A stretch of DNA of 64,000 nucleotides from Flavobacteriales bacterium (GTDB taxonomy: Bacteria; Bacteroidota; Bacteroidia; Flavobacteriales_F; PHOS-HE28): the NCBI GenBank assembly GCA_016716605.1, contig JADJWA010000001.1, positions 2,773,001 through 2,837,000 on the forward strand, in the 5' to 3' direction. Position numbers and translations under genes: made by a program. Numbering within the stretch: the first letter of the stretch is position 1; each line of letters opens with the position of its first letter. Below, piece by piece: positions 1 to 9,163 of the stretch. Under the pieces are notes generated by a model, which was not told the origin of the DNA, did not search any database, and worked only from the letters and a program-made list of their open reading frames with translations.

Positions 1-2703
1 GAAGGGCGTCTTGAAGGCTCCTTGCTGCTTGTTGAATTGCCGGCCGAAGAAGCCGGTGTGGTAGCGGCCGCGATCGAAGTAGGCGTGATCATAGAGCAGA
101 TCCTCCGGGCCCCAGCTCAGGTTCAAGGCTTCCAGGCCGAACACGTTCTCGCCGCCCGTGAGGAAACTTCCACCGAAGGCCCGCAGCCGGAGCTGCTTGC
201 CGCGTGCGTCGTAAGCGAAGGCTTGCTTCACTTCGATCGCGCCGCGCAGCCAGTCCTCACCGGCGGTGAGCGCCGTGCGGATGCTCGACGGGCGCAGTTT
301 GCGCTCGTCCGCAGCGGTGTGCGTGAGTTCCAGGTAATCGTCGAAGGTGCGATAGCGGTAAACGACATCATCGCTGCCGATGAGCTCGCTCGTGGTGTAG
401 ATGCGCGCGCCACGCAGGTTGACGCTGTGCGCCCATGGCTTTGCGAGGGGGCGTTTCACATCGATTCGCACGCTCGGTGAGTACTTCTCGTACCAAGCTT
501 GCGCCTTGTGATCTTGGAAGAGACCCGATGAGCGCACGCCGAATCCGAGGTGGATGTTCCGGAACCACGAGCTGCGGATGCGGTCGAAGTGGTGCTCGAT
601 GCGCGCGGTGCCGGACACCCGGTCGTTCAGGAAGGAGTAAAGCGGCGCCATCACCCATTCGGTGCGCTGGTTGGGGAAGGTGGTGTTGCGCAAGGAGATC
701 CCCGCCTGCCAGCCATCGTGCTGGTTCCAGTTGGGCAATAGGCTCCAGTAGAGGCTCGGGCGATCGTTGCGCTCTAAGCCGAAGAGGTGCTCGAAGCTCG
801 GCGCCGCACAGCGCTTGAAGAGCCCATGGCCGCGCACGGTGTTGTTGCGGCGATCGATGTCGAGCGTGCGGTTGCCTGCATCGATGCGCACGCGATCCAC
901 GTTGGGCCACGGCAAACCAGCATATTCGGTGCGCCCTTGGTGGCCGAAGCCGTGATTCCAGGCCCACACGGTGCCGAGGCTGTCTTTCTCGAGATAGCCG
1001 GTGATGGCGAATGGCACCTTCGACGGGCCTTTCGCGCGATGTCCAAGGTGCCAGCGCTCTGTCGCACCCACCCATGTGCGCTTATCCAGCGAGGCCGCTT
1101 TCACACGATACTTCTCATCGGTCATGAGCAGGCCCTCGAACACCCAGTTCAGGTCTTGTCCGCTCTCCCGCTCGAACACGGCCTTCATGTCCTTCGGCCC
1201 CGGATGCTTGAACTTCCACTCCTCGAAGTAGGCGCGCAGGCACTTATCCATCATCTCTTCGCCGAGGTAGGCCATCATGTGATCCATCACCAGCGCGGTC
1301 TTCATGTACACGCCGGTTCCGTAGTTCATGCTGGTGAAGTCGTCGCTGCTGAGCGAGAGCGGCTGGTCCAGATTGCGGCGCGCGTTCAATCGATAGGCGA
1401 GCTCGTTCTGCGAACGGTGCGGATCGCTCAGGTGCGCCGCTGCTTTCTTCAAGCCCGGTATGCCGATGCTGAATCCGCTGGCTGGATAGCGCTGCCGCAT
1501 GTAGCGCAGTTCGAGGAAGCTGTTCATGCCCTCGTCCATCCACGCATGGTCGCGCTCGTTGCTGCCCAGGATGCCGTAGAACCAATTGTGCCCCACTTCG
1601 TGCGCGATCACGTTGTCGAGGCTCTGCTTGTCGGGCATGTTGCCGATCACGGTGATCATGGGGTACTCCATGCCGCCGCCCGCGCTGATGGTGCCATCGA
1701 TGGCCGTGCAGGCATCGTAGGGATAATCGCCCACGTGCTCGCTGTAGAACCGAACGCTCTCATCCACGTAACTCACCGCATCGCTCCAGAGCAACGCGTT
1801 CTTCGGGGTGAACAAGGCCCATGTGGTTACGTCGCGACCGCTGCGCGGAAGCGTAACTCGGCTCTTGCGCACGATGAAGCGCTTGTCGGCGAACCATGCG
1901 AAGTCATGCACGCGGTCCTGCGTGAAGCGGATGCTCTTGCTCTCTGCTGCGGAAGGCGGAATGGTGTTCAGCTTCACCCGCTGCTTATCGAGGAAGAACT
2001 TCTGTGTTTCCTCATAAGGCGCGGCCGCCAGGGAATCCATCCAAGCGCGCTCTCGAGCATCCTGCAGCAGGCCTGTTGCGCCCACCACGTAGTTCTCGGG
2101 AAGGGTGATGCTCACATCGAAGCTGCCGAATTCGCTGTAGAATTCGCCTTGCGTGAGGTAGGGCATGGCATGCCAGCCGGTGGCGTCGTACACCGCCGGC
2201 TTCGGGTACCATTGGGTGATGTAATAGGCCTGATCCGAATGCCCCAGCCGCGAGAATTTCCCGTCGGGGATCTTGACGCGGAAGGGCGTGCTGATGGTGA
2301 CCCTTCCACCGGGCTGCACCGGCGCGGGCAGCTTCAGCCAGGCGATGTCGATGTGGCGCGCATGATAGCCCCATGGTGCCTTCACGCCATTGACCATGAA
2401 ATCGAGGCTGTCGATGGTTCCGCGCTCGGCATCCTTGGCGAAGTGGAGGGAGAGGTCGCCCGTGCGATTCATCTGCTCGCAGAGAGCCGTTCCCCGAGTC
2501 GTATAAGCGTTTGGCCAGAGATGGATCCAGAGCGTATCGAGTGCCTGCGGGCTGTTGTTGGAGTACACGAACGATTCCTGCCCATGGAGGATGTGCCGCT
2601 CGTCGTCGAGGCGGACGCCGATGGTGTAGTCCACCTGCTGCTGGAAGTACTGGGCCTTGAGGGCGCACGGCAACAGGAGGAGCGGGAGGACCAGTGCTTT
2701 CAT
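1..2703 (-). CDS. M1 family zinc metallopeptidase, 3' end beyond window
   Basis: Reads without a stop for 901 codons from an ATG at 2703 to the window edge, so the C-terminus is missing. The first ~18 residues form a signal peptide ending in LKAQ, pointing to export. The zinc site HEVGHN (1588-1602, about residue 368) is followed 18 residues later by the third ligand in a WMDEG motif, the HEXXH-x18-E arrangement of gluzincins. A GGGMEYPM stretch upstream matches the M1 substrate-binding GxMEN loop. Family knowledge makes it an exported aminopeptidase-like enzyme; Bacteroidota have long M1 members like this with extra C-terminal sequence. It is divergent from the tiny gene at 2863. The true substrate is unknown, and some relatives may not act as aminopeptidases. 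Confidence 0.9.
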   Translation of the reverse strand, partial: MKALVLPLLLLPCALKAQYFQQQVDYTIGVRLDDERHILHGQESFVYSNNSPQALDTLWIHLWPNAYTTRGTALCEQMNRTGDLSLHFAKDAERGTIDSLDFMVNGVKAPWGYHARHIDIAWLKLPAPVQPGGRVTISTPFRVKIPDGKFSRLGHSDQAYYITQWYPKPAVYDATGWHAMPYLTQGEFYSEFGSFDVSITLPENYVVGATGLLQDARERAWMDSLAAAPYEETQKFFLDKQRVKLNTIPPSAAESKSIRFTQDRVHDFAWFADKRFIVRKSRVTLPRSGRDVTTWALFTPKNALLWSDAVSYVDESVRFYSEHVGDYPYDACTAIDGTISAGGGMEYPMITVIGNMPDKQSLDNVIAHEVGHNWFYGILGSNERDHAWMDEGMNSFLELRYMRQRYPASGFSIGIPGLKKAAAHLSDPHRSQNELAYRLNARRNLDQPLSLSSDDFTSMNYGTGVYMKTALVMDHMMAYLGEEMMDKCLRAYFEEWKFKHPGPKDMKAVFERESGQDLNWVFEGLLMTDEKYRVKAASLDKRTWVGATERWHLGHRAKGPSKVPFAITGYLEKDSLGTVWAWNHGFGHQGRTEYAGLPWPNVDRVRIDAGNRTLDIDRRNNTVRGHGLFKRCAAPSFEHLFGLERNDRPSLYWSLLPNWNQHDGWQAGISLRNTTFPNQRTEWVMAPLYSFLNDRVSGTARIEHHFDRIRSSWFRNIHLGFGVRSSGLFQDHKAQAWYEKYSPSVRIDVKRPLAKPWAHSVNLRGARIYTTSELIGSDDVVYRYRTFDDYLELTHTAADERKLRPSSIRTALTAGEDWLRGAIEVKQAFAYDARGKQLRLRAFGGSFLTGGENVFGLEALNLSWGPEDLLYDHAYFDRGRYHTGFFGRQFNKQQGAFKTPF

Positions 2704-2862
2704 GCCACGATGTTAGCGTCCTGTCCCGAATCGCCGGGGTGCTCCACCGGAATCGAGGTTGACCGTTGGCTGGCCAGGAACCGCCAAACGCTGTTAATGC
2801 CCGTATGGCGCGGCAACCCGGCCATTGCACGTGGCGTCTTGCCACTGTAAACGCCTCTTACC

Positions 2863-2964
2863 ATGGCATCCTTGATCAAACGAACCCCGCCCATGCTGCT
2901 GGTGGCTGGCATCTATTTGGTGCTGCTGGCCTTCGCACTGGTGGCCGTGAGCATCCGCATGTGA
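2863..2964 (+). CDS. 33-residue single-span membrane protein
   Basis: An ATG at 2863 opens a 33-codon frame: a short basic N-terminus (MASLIKRTP), one hydrophobic stretch of about 20 residues, and a short polar end. This is the layout of a small inner-membrane protein. It fills most of the gap between the divergently starting M1 peptidase and the convergent cyclase gene, which otherwise has no coding content. No family is recognised. It could be chance, because GC-rich intergenic DNA easily gives short hydrophobic frames. Confidence 0.4.
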   Translation: MASLIKRTPPMLLVAGIYLVLLAFALVAVSIRM

Positions 2965-2970
2965 CCGGCT

Positions 2971-5900
2971 TCAAGCTCCGCTGGTGAGCTGGCTGAGCAG
3001 CGCCTCATTGGGGACCCATCCGTGACTATCGGCGCTGAATTCGGCTCTCAGTCGCACCGCGAAGTACATCTGCACCTCGCCCTTCCCCTTCACCTTGATT
3101 GGCCCGCGCGGCACGGCCTCGATGGCGTGCATCACCTGCGCATACACCGCTCCGCTGATGTTGATGCGGCCGGCATCGCTATTGGCCTCCATGCGACTGG
3201 CCAGGTTCACGGCATCGCCCCAGATGTCGTAAGCGAATTTGCGGGTGCCCACCACGCCCGCCACCACCGGTCCGCTGTGCAGGCCGATGCGGATGGGCCA
3301 TTCCTGCAAACCCCTCGAGCGGCGGTCGGCATTGCTGCGCTCCACGGCTTCGAGCATGGCGAAGGCCATGAGCACGGCCTGCAGCGCATGTACGGGCGAT
3401 GGCGCCGGCAATCCTGAGGCGCACATGTACGCATCACCGATGGTCTTGATCTTCTCCACGCCGAAGCGGCCGCAGAGCGCATCGAATTGCCCGAAGTAGT
3501 GCTGCAGCTCGGACACCAGCGTATCGCTGTCCATGCGGCTGCTGAAGCTGGTGAACCCTTTGAAATCGCTGAAGAGCACGGTGCAGTGCTCGTGCCTGCG
3601 GGCTTCGGCGCGGCCCTTCGATTTGAGTTCCTCGGCGGTTGATACGGGAAGGATGTTGCGCAGGAGCTCATCGCTGCGTTCCTTCTCCGCCTCTAGTTCC
3701 TGCGTGCGGACCTGCACGGTGCGCTCGAGCCGTTCACGGTCGCGGCGCAGCTTGCGCGTGCGCAGCCGTGTGAAGCCGATGAAGCCGAGCAGCAGCGCAC
3801 CAGTCGCACCTGCGCGGAAAGGGAGCCTTTGCCAGAAAGGCGGCGTGATGCTGAAGCTGAATTCGACGGGTGGGTCGCTCCATGCCGCTCCCGCGCTGCG
3901 CGCCCGCACGCGGAAGGCATATTCGCCGGGCGGGAGACCGCTGTAGGTGACATGGTCCGCGGCGGTCACTGGCGACCAGTCCTGATCGAGGCCGTCGAGG
4001 ACATACTCATAGCGCACCTTTTCCGGATAGGCCAGGGAGATGCCGCTGAAATGGAAGGTGAAGTGGTTCTTGGTGTGCGGGAGGCGCAAATCACGCGGCA
4101 GGCTGCGGGCATCGTAGCCGTCGCACCACGGCGACCAATCGACCTGCTCGAAGAAGAGGCGCACGGCGGTGATGTGCACGACCGGTGCGCGCGATTCGGC
4201 CGCTGCCAGCCTTGGGTCATGGCGCGTGGCGCCGCGCACGGTGCCGAACCAGAGTGCGCTATCGGCATCGAGCAGGCAGGCGTTGCGGAAGCATTCGATG
4301 CCGATGAAGCCTTCGCTCGCTCCATGATGCACGATTCGGAGCACGCGCTCCTGCATCTCGTCCAGCTCGATCAGGTCAACTCCTTGGCGTGTTCCCACCC
4401 AGATGTTCTGCACGGCATCGAGGAGCACCTGCTCTACCGAGCTGCCCGAGAGGCCGTGTTCCACGCCGATGCTGTCCGTGCGCTGGCCGGAGAGCCGGTA
4501 CAGCCCCTGCGCCTCGGTGCCGATCCACAGGTTCCCGAAGCGATCGCGCGCTAAGGCCGTCATGGCGGTTTGCGGCAGCAGACGATTGGGCCGTAGGCGC
4601 CAAGGCAGCGTTCGCGTGGGCAATACGTACAGGCCGCGCGCGGTGGCGGCCCATAGGGTATCGCCGCTGGTGGCGACTGCGGCCACAGGTTCGTCGCAGC
4701 CATCGACACGAAGGAAACGGCCATCGCCCAGGTCCGCGAACAGCCCTCGTTCAGTTCCCACCCAGCAACGGGCTTCCTCATCGAGCCTGATGCATTGGAT
4801 CCGCCGCGCGTCGAGGCCGCTGTGGAGCGGTGCGATGCGCTGGCCATCGAATCGGAATAGTCCGTGAGAGGCGGTGCCGATCAGAAGGTAGCCGCTGGCA
4901 TCCTCGCCCAGGGCCAGCACAAAGGGATCGGTGAGCCCTTCATCCACGCCGAAATGGGACAGGCCGGTTCCTGACCAGCGCGAGATTCCTCCGCCTGCGG
5001 TACCGAGCCACAACTGGCCCTCCGGGGTCCGGTGCATGGCGCTCACGGTGCGCGAACCCAGCCCATCACGGTCCGTGAAGTGCAGGAAGGCATCGCTGGT
5101 ATGCTTCGTGATGCCGCCGAAGCCGGTGCCCGCCCAAACGGCGCCGCTCCGGTCATGCAGCAGGCATCGCACCAGATCGTGGCCGAGTCCATTGCCCTCC
5201 CGGATCCAACGCAGGTTCGGATGCCCGCTCTGCCTGGAGAGGTGAACGAGGCCGCTGCTGGTGCCGAACCAGAGATTGCCGTCGCCGGTGCGGAGCACTG
5301 CGATCAGGTCCGGATCGGGGAGTGCCAACGGCTGCAGGCCGAAGAATCGGCGTTCGAGCGGTAGGCGCTGCAAGTCCATGTCGAGTTCCGCGAATCCATT
5401 GGCCGTGCCCACGAGCAGGCCGAGCGCGTCGGCATGCAGGGCCTGCACGCGCGGATGCGGCAACTGCAACCTATCGTGCGTCTCCCACCGTTCGCCTCGC
5501 CGCACATAGAGACCGCTGTCAGTGCCAGCGATCAAGCGCTCCTGGTGGTCGACCACGATGGCGTGCACGTGCTCGCTGCCGAGTCCGTTCAATCGGCCTT
5601 GGTACCGCGATCCCGCGTTGCCGATGACGAGGACCCCTCGTCCTGCCGTAGCGCACCATGCGCTTCCACCATGCAAGGCGATGGCCTTGATCGACGGGCC
5701 TGTGGAAGCATGGACCAGTTCCACGGCACCGCTGCGCCAACGTGCCACGGTACCGTTGCCGAAGCCGAGCCAGACCACGCCGCTGCTGTCCGTCGCCAAG
5801 GCGGTTACCGCATCGTGAGGCAGTCCTTGCTTCCGGCCGATGGCGTCGAAGCGAAGACCATCCGTGCGCGCGGCCCCCTGCGCCGTGCCGATCCACAAGT

Positions 5901-6045
5901 AGCCATCGGCATCCTCGGCCATGGCGAAGACGGCGCTGCTGGGAAGGCCTTCCTCCACGGTGTACGTGCGAAGTCCGTACTGCTGCGCGTTGGCCCCGAC
6001 CTTCGTGAGCAGGCCTAGGATGGCACAGGCAAGCACGCGGCGCAT
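2971..6045 (-). CDS. Transmembrane propeller sensor fused to a class III adenylyl cyclase
   Basis: 1024 aa. After a signal peptide come repeated short motifs of the type DGYLWIGT, VWLGF, LWFGT and IWVGT. These are two-component-regulator-propeller blades covering roughly residues 25-620. A Y_Y_Y domain follows (YEYVLDGLD, then GLPPGEYAFRVRA), then one membrane span near residue 748, a coiled coil, and a class III nucleotide cyclase domain at about 820-1000. Both metal Asp residues are present (FSDFKGFT, IGDAYM), as is the transition-state pair in NLASRM. The base-selecting positions are Lys (EKIKTIGD) and Asp (YDIWGD), the adenine-type combination. The inferred role is an outward-facing sensor making cAMP inside. 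This sensor half normally sits on hybrid histidine kinases (BT3172-like), so the output swap is notable. Start chosen at the ATG giving the signal peptide. Confidence 0.93.
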   Translation of the reverse strand: MRRVLACAILGLLTKVGANAQQYGLRTYTVEEGLPSSAVFAMAEDADGYLWIGTAQGAARTDGLRFDAIGRKQGLPHDAVTALATDSSGVVWLGFGNGTVARWRSGAVELVHASTGPSIKAIALHGGSAWCATAGRGVLVIGNAGSRYQGRLNGLGSEHVHAIVVDHQERLIAGTDSGLYVRRGERWETHDRLQLPHPRVQALHADALGLLVGTANGFAELDMDLQRLPLERRFFGLQPLALPDPDLIAVLRTGDGNLWFGTSSGLVHLSRQSGHPNLRWIREGNGLGHDLVRCLLHDRSGAVWAGTGFGGITKHTSDAFLHFTDRDGLGSRTVSAMHRTPEGQLWLGTAGGGISRWSGTGLSHFGVDEGLTDPFVLALGEDASGYLLIGTASHGLFRFDGQRIAPLHSGLDARRIQCIRLDEEARCWVGTERGLFADLGDGRFLRVDGCDEPVAAVATSGDTLWAATARGLYVLPTRTLPWRLRPNRLLPQTAMTALARDRFGNLWIGTEAQGLYRLSGQRTDSIGVEHGLSGSSVEQVLLDAVQNIWVGTRQGVDLIELDEMQERVLRIVHHGASEGFIGIECFRNACLLDADSALWFGTVRGATRHDPRLAAAESRAPVVHITAVRLFFEQVDWSPWCDGYDARSLPRDLRLPHTKNHFTFHFSGISLAYPEKVRYEYVLDGLDQDWSPVTAADHVTYSGLPPGEYAFRVRARSAGAAWSDPPVEFSFSITPPFWQRLPFRAGATGALLLGFIGFTRLRTRKLRRDRERLERTVQVRTQELEAEKERSDELLRNILPVSTAEELKSKGRAEARRHEHCTVLFSDFKGFTSFSSRMDSDTLVSELQHYFGQFDALCGRFGVEKIKTIGDAYMCASGLPAPSPVHALQAVLMAFAMLEAVERSNADRRSRGLQEWPIRIGLHSGPVVAGVVGTRKFAYDIWGDAVNLASRMEANSDAGRINISGAVYAQVMHAIEAVPRGPIKVKGKGEVQMYFAVRLRAEFSADSHGWVPNEALLSQLTSGA

Positions 6046-6166
6046 GGCGCGGAAGATAGGCCGGTGTTTCCGGCTACGGCTAGTCAGCGGAAATGGCTGA
6101 CAGGTCAGGTGTCATTGCCGTATGCGTTGATCGGCCCGGATCGGCATGGGCCCTAGCTTCGCTCGC

Positions 6167-6673
6167 ATGAAACTCTCCGATCTGCTCGGCAAGTCGAGGA
6201 CCTCCTGGGCGCACCGATGGCTGGCCAACTTCCTCTTGCCTTGGCTGATCCCATTCAACCGACCGCACGGATTCCGCGTGGTGCCTTTAAAGGATGGCGG
6301 CATGAGCGTGGAGCTTCCGTACTGGCGCATCAACCGGAACCACATCAAAGGCATGCATGCGTGCGCGCTGGCCACGGCTGCCGAGATGTGCAGCGGACTA
6401 GCGGTTATTGAGCGCCTTGACCCCCAGGAGTACCGCATGATCCTGCGCGAGCTGCGCATTCAGTACCGTTACCAGGCCAAGCAACGCGTAGTCGCGTCGG
6501 CACCGGACCTGTCGGGTGCCATTGAGGAACAGGTGATCACACCCTTGCGATTGGCCGAGTCCGTGGACTACACCAGCACGGTTGAATTGCACGACATCGG
6601 CGGCAACCATATTGCCACCGGAACGGCCACCTGGCAGGTAAAGCCCTGGAGCAAGGTGCGCACGAAGCGCTAG
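6167..6673 (+). CDS. DUF4442 hotdog-fold protein
   Basis: 168 aa from the ATG at 6167 (MKLSDLLGK); an upstream in-frame ATG at 6146 is less likely. The pattern PFNRPHGFRV, then NHIKGMHACALATAAEMCSG, then a final strand ending GTATWQV matches DUF4442, a thioesterase-like hotdog family. Those relatives are thought to handle acyl-CoA or other thioesters, but the substrate is unknown. It is cytoplasmic, with no signal peptide. Its TAG stop lies inside the palindrome GCGCTAGCGC and is shared with the stop of the convergent gene. Confidence 0.8.
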   Translation: MKLSDLLGKSRTSWAHRWLANFLLPWLIPFNRPHGFRVVPLKDGGMSVELPYWRINRNHIKGMHACALATAAEMCSGLAVIERLDPQEYRMILRELRIQYRYQAKQRVVASAPDLSGAIEEQVITPLRLAESVDYTSTVELHDIGGNHIATGTATWQVKPWSKVRTKR

Positions 6674-7329
6674 CGCCGCAGAAGGCGTTTAACCACGCTC
6701 GCCAGCACCATGGCCAGCACCGCTCCGCTGAAGGCCAGTCCCATGTCCTTCTGCGCGTCCCAGACATCGCCTTGGGTGCCCAGGTAAGCCACGCCCTGCG
6801 CAGGGAAGAAGATGTCGGCCACGGCCCATTCGAGCAGCTCGTAGGCCGCGCTGAAGCTCATGGTGATCTCCACCGGCAGCACCAAGCACACCCAGTTCGG
6901 CCATTGGAAGTGGTTCATGAAATAGTCGCGCATGGGGTAGGCGAGGAGGAAACCGAAGCTGAAGTGAACGATGCGGTCGTAGTGGTTGCGTTCCCAGAGC
7001 AGCGCATCCTTGAGCCAATGGCCCAAAGGGTTCTCGGCGTAGGTATACATGGCGCCGTAGATGTGCAGGATGATGTACACGAACATGAGGCTGTAGCTGG
7101 CATCACTGAACTTGAAGCGCTTGTGCGTGAGGGCCATTCCGCCGATGAAGAGGATGGTGAGCGCGTTCTCCGTGATCCAGTTGGCGCGGTCGGTGGTGCC
7201 GATGAAGGTCCAGGCCCACACGAGCAGGAAGATGACGAGAAAGGCCTTGAGCAGCGGGTGGTCGCGGAAAGCTTTGCGGACAGGGGAGGAGGCCGTCGTG
7301 AAAGTCATGTGGATCGGATCAATGCTCAA
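6670..7329 (-). CDS. DUF2238/YjdF-like multispanning membrane protein
   Basis: 219 aa, about six hydrophobic spans. The conserved line ERNHYDRIVHFSFGF followed by AYELLEW and GTQGDVWDAQKDM is the signature of the DUF2238 family, to which E. coli YjdF belongs. Function is unknown in the family; it is an inner-membrane protein. The start could be the ATG at 7329 or the nearby second Met (MTFTTAS). It ends convergently on the DUF4442 gene with overlapping stop codons, and its start is next to the end of the beta-barrel gene. Confidence 0.85.
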   Translation of the reverse strand: MSIDPIHMTFTTASSPVRKAFRDHPLLKAFLVIFLLVWAWTFIGTTDRANWITENALTILFIGGMALTHKRFKFSDASYSLMFVYIILHIYGAMYTYAENPLGHWLKDALLWERNHYDRIVHFSFGFLLAYPMRDYFMNHFQWPNWVCLVLPVEITMSFSAAYELLEWAVADIFFPAQGVAYLGTQGDVWDAQKDMGLAFSGAVLAMVLASVVKRLLRR

Positions 7330-7961
7330 TCCTCCAGCTTTTCCTTGTCACTGGCCGGAGGTGGCTTCGGATTATTGAAGCGGAAGTACGCCGTGAGCAT
7401 GTATACCTGGTTCTGCGGGCGCACAACGGGATCCAGTAGTCCAGTGCTCGATTGCCCCCGCGCATCGAATCCCCAGCGTTGCCCTTCCATGCCGAATCCC
7501 AAGGTGATGCTGAACTGCGATCGGCGCTCGTTATCCGCAAGTGCGACTGGTTCATCGAAGGTGAGCTGGCCGTTCAAGAAGCGCTGCTCGCGGCCGCGCA
7601 CGAACCAGCCGAGGCCGGGCCCAGCGAGGATGAACAGGCCATTGGGCTTGCGGTCGGTGGAGATCTTCAGCACCAGCGGCACCTCGATGTAGCGCAGGGT
7701 GAAAACGGTGCTGAGGCCTGATGCTGGTACACGGACCAAGGCACCCTTGGTCATCCAAAGCAACTCCGGCATCAGGGCTACCTGCGGGTGCAAGGGCGCC
7801 TCGAAGTACCAGCCGAACAAGGGGCCGGGCAGCATGTCGGCCTTGCTCCCGCCGAAAACGCCTGGTCCTCGGGTGGCGAGGCCGATGCCGATGCGCGGCC
7901 CATGCTGCGCCGAAGCCATGCAAGCCACGAAGGCGCAGAGAACGGTGATGAGGAAGCGCAT
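7326..7961 (-). CDS. Outer-membrane beta-barrel protein
   Basis: 211 aa from the ATG at 7961, chosen because it starts a clear signal peptide ending in MASAQ. The rest shows alternating hydrophobic and polar strands (RYIEVPLVLKIS, SQFSITLGFGME, QVYMLTAYFRF) with a terminal aromatic strand, as in the porin-like barrel family common in Bacteroidota. Its stop overlaps the first bases of the next gene by four. Role unknown; such barrels are usually small outer-membrane proteins found by fold rather than function. Confidence 0.75.
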   Translation of the reverse strand: MRFLITVLCAFVACMASAQHGPRIGIGLATRGPGVFGGSKADMLPGPLFGWYFEAPLHPQVALMPELLWMTKGALVRVPASGLSTVFTLRYIEVPLVLKISTDRKPNGLFILAGPGLGWFVRGREQRFLNGQLTFDEPVALADNERRSQFSITLGFGMEGQRWGFDARGQSSTGLLDPVVRPQNQVYMLTAYFRFNNPKPPPASDKEKLED

Positions 7962-7987
7962 GCGCCGAAGATCGCAATTGGCCGCGA

Positions 7988-9163
7988 TCACGCGCGTGCT
8001 GTGATCAGGCGCTCCAGGTCGGCGGCGCTGCGGTCCCAATCGAATCGCTCGCGCACGAAGGCGCAGCCATTGGCGGCGATGCGGTCGCGCTCCTGCGCAT
8101 CATCGAGCAGGCGCAGCACAAGCTCCGCGTAATCCTCCGGTGATTCGCCGATGAGGACCGCATCGCCGGGAGGCGCCCCCACCGCGTTGTTGGCCAACGC
8201 GCTGGTGATGCACGGCACGCGCATGGCCATGGCCTCGAGCAGCTTGTTCTGCAAACCGGTGCCGATCTGCATGGGCGCGATGAAGATCCGTGAGGCGGCG
8301 TAAGAGTTGCGGATGTCCTTCACCCAGCCGGTAACGGTGACCAACGGGTCCCGACGGGCCAATTCGCGCACGCTGGCGCTGGGGTCAACGCCGCTGATCA
8401 GCAGGGTGGCCTTCGGCCGGGAGCGCCGCACCAAGGGCAGCACCTTGTTCACCAGGTACAGCACGCTGTCGATGTTGGGCGGGTAGTTCATGTTGCCGGT
8501 GAACAGCAGGTCATAGCGAGGCTCCTCGGCTTGGGGCGCGAAGTGCTCCATGTCCACCCCATTGGGCACAACAGCCATGCGGTCGCGCAAAGGGTGATAG
8601 ATATAGTCGCGGTCCTGGGTGCTGATGATCACCTGGTGGTCGAACTGGTCGAACATGAGATTCTCGTACCGGATCAGGCGCTTGGTCTCCAGGCGGAAGA
8701 TGGGCTTGAGGAACCAGGGCGCCGTCTCCGTGCGGCGCTCCATGCCCTTGCTCAGCGTATCCATGTAATCGAGGGTCTTCGGCAGCGCGTACCGGCGCCG
8801 CACGTACTCGGTGGTGCGCACCAGTTGGCAGATCACATGCTCCGGGCCGATGCGATCGATGGCCGCATCGATCCGGCGTTGCGCGTGCGCGTGGTAGAAG
8901 TACACTACCTGCACCGGCAGCCGCGCGAAGAGCGCGGTGATGAGCTTGAGCACGATGCGCCAGCGCGGGATGCGCACCACTTCGATGCTGGCGCAGAAAC
9001 GGGCCAGGTGCGCCACATGCTCGGGCTCGGCAGGCGTATCGCTCAGGCACACCAGGTGGAGCTCGTGCCTCCTGGCTAGGCGCGCGATGAGGTGGTATGC
9101 GCGGAGCTTGTCTCCTTTCTCCAACGGATAGGGCACGCGCGAGAGGAGCACCAGCAGCCTCAT
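7988..9163 (-). CDS. Glycosyltransferase, GT4-like
   Basis: 391 aa. The N-terminus MRLLVLLSRVPYPLEKGDKLRAYHLI and the motif VVPNGVDMEHF are those of GT-B fold glycosyltransferases resembling the TIGR03087 type. The C-terminal acceptor/donor half contains FTGNMNYPPN and a TGLQNKLLEAMAM loop with the donor-contacting Glu. It acts at the cytoplasmic face in surface polysaccharide or glycolipid synthesis; sugar and acceptor cannot be read. It starts with an ATGA overlap on the stop of the next glycosyltransferase, so the two are translationally coupled. Confidence 0.88.
   Translation of the reverse strand: MRLLVLLSRVPYPLEKGDKLRAYHLIARLARRHELHLVCLSDTPAEPEHVAHLARFCASIEVVRIPRWRIVLKLITALFARLPVQVVYFYHAHAQRRIDAAIDRIGPEHVICQLVRTTEYVRRRYALPKTLDYMDTLSKGMERRTETAPWFLKPIFRLETKRLIRYENLMFDQFDHQVIISTQDRDYIYHPLRDRMAVVPNGVDMEHFAPQAEEPRYDLLFTGNMNYPPNIDSVLYLVNKVLPLVRRSRPKATLLISGVDPSASVRELARRDPLVTVTGWVKDIRNSYAASRIFIAPMQIGTGLQNKLLEAMAMRVPCITSALANNAVGAPPGDAVLIGESPEDYAELVLRLLDDAQERDRIAANGCAFVRERFDWDRSAADLERLITARA

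Noticed and set aside
787..2850. 687-codon plus-strand open frame
   Set aside because: It is antisense to the M1 peptidase, whose zinc motif and signal peptide are on the minus strand; the plus frame is His/Val/Ala-rich with no recognisable domain.
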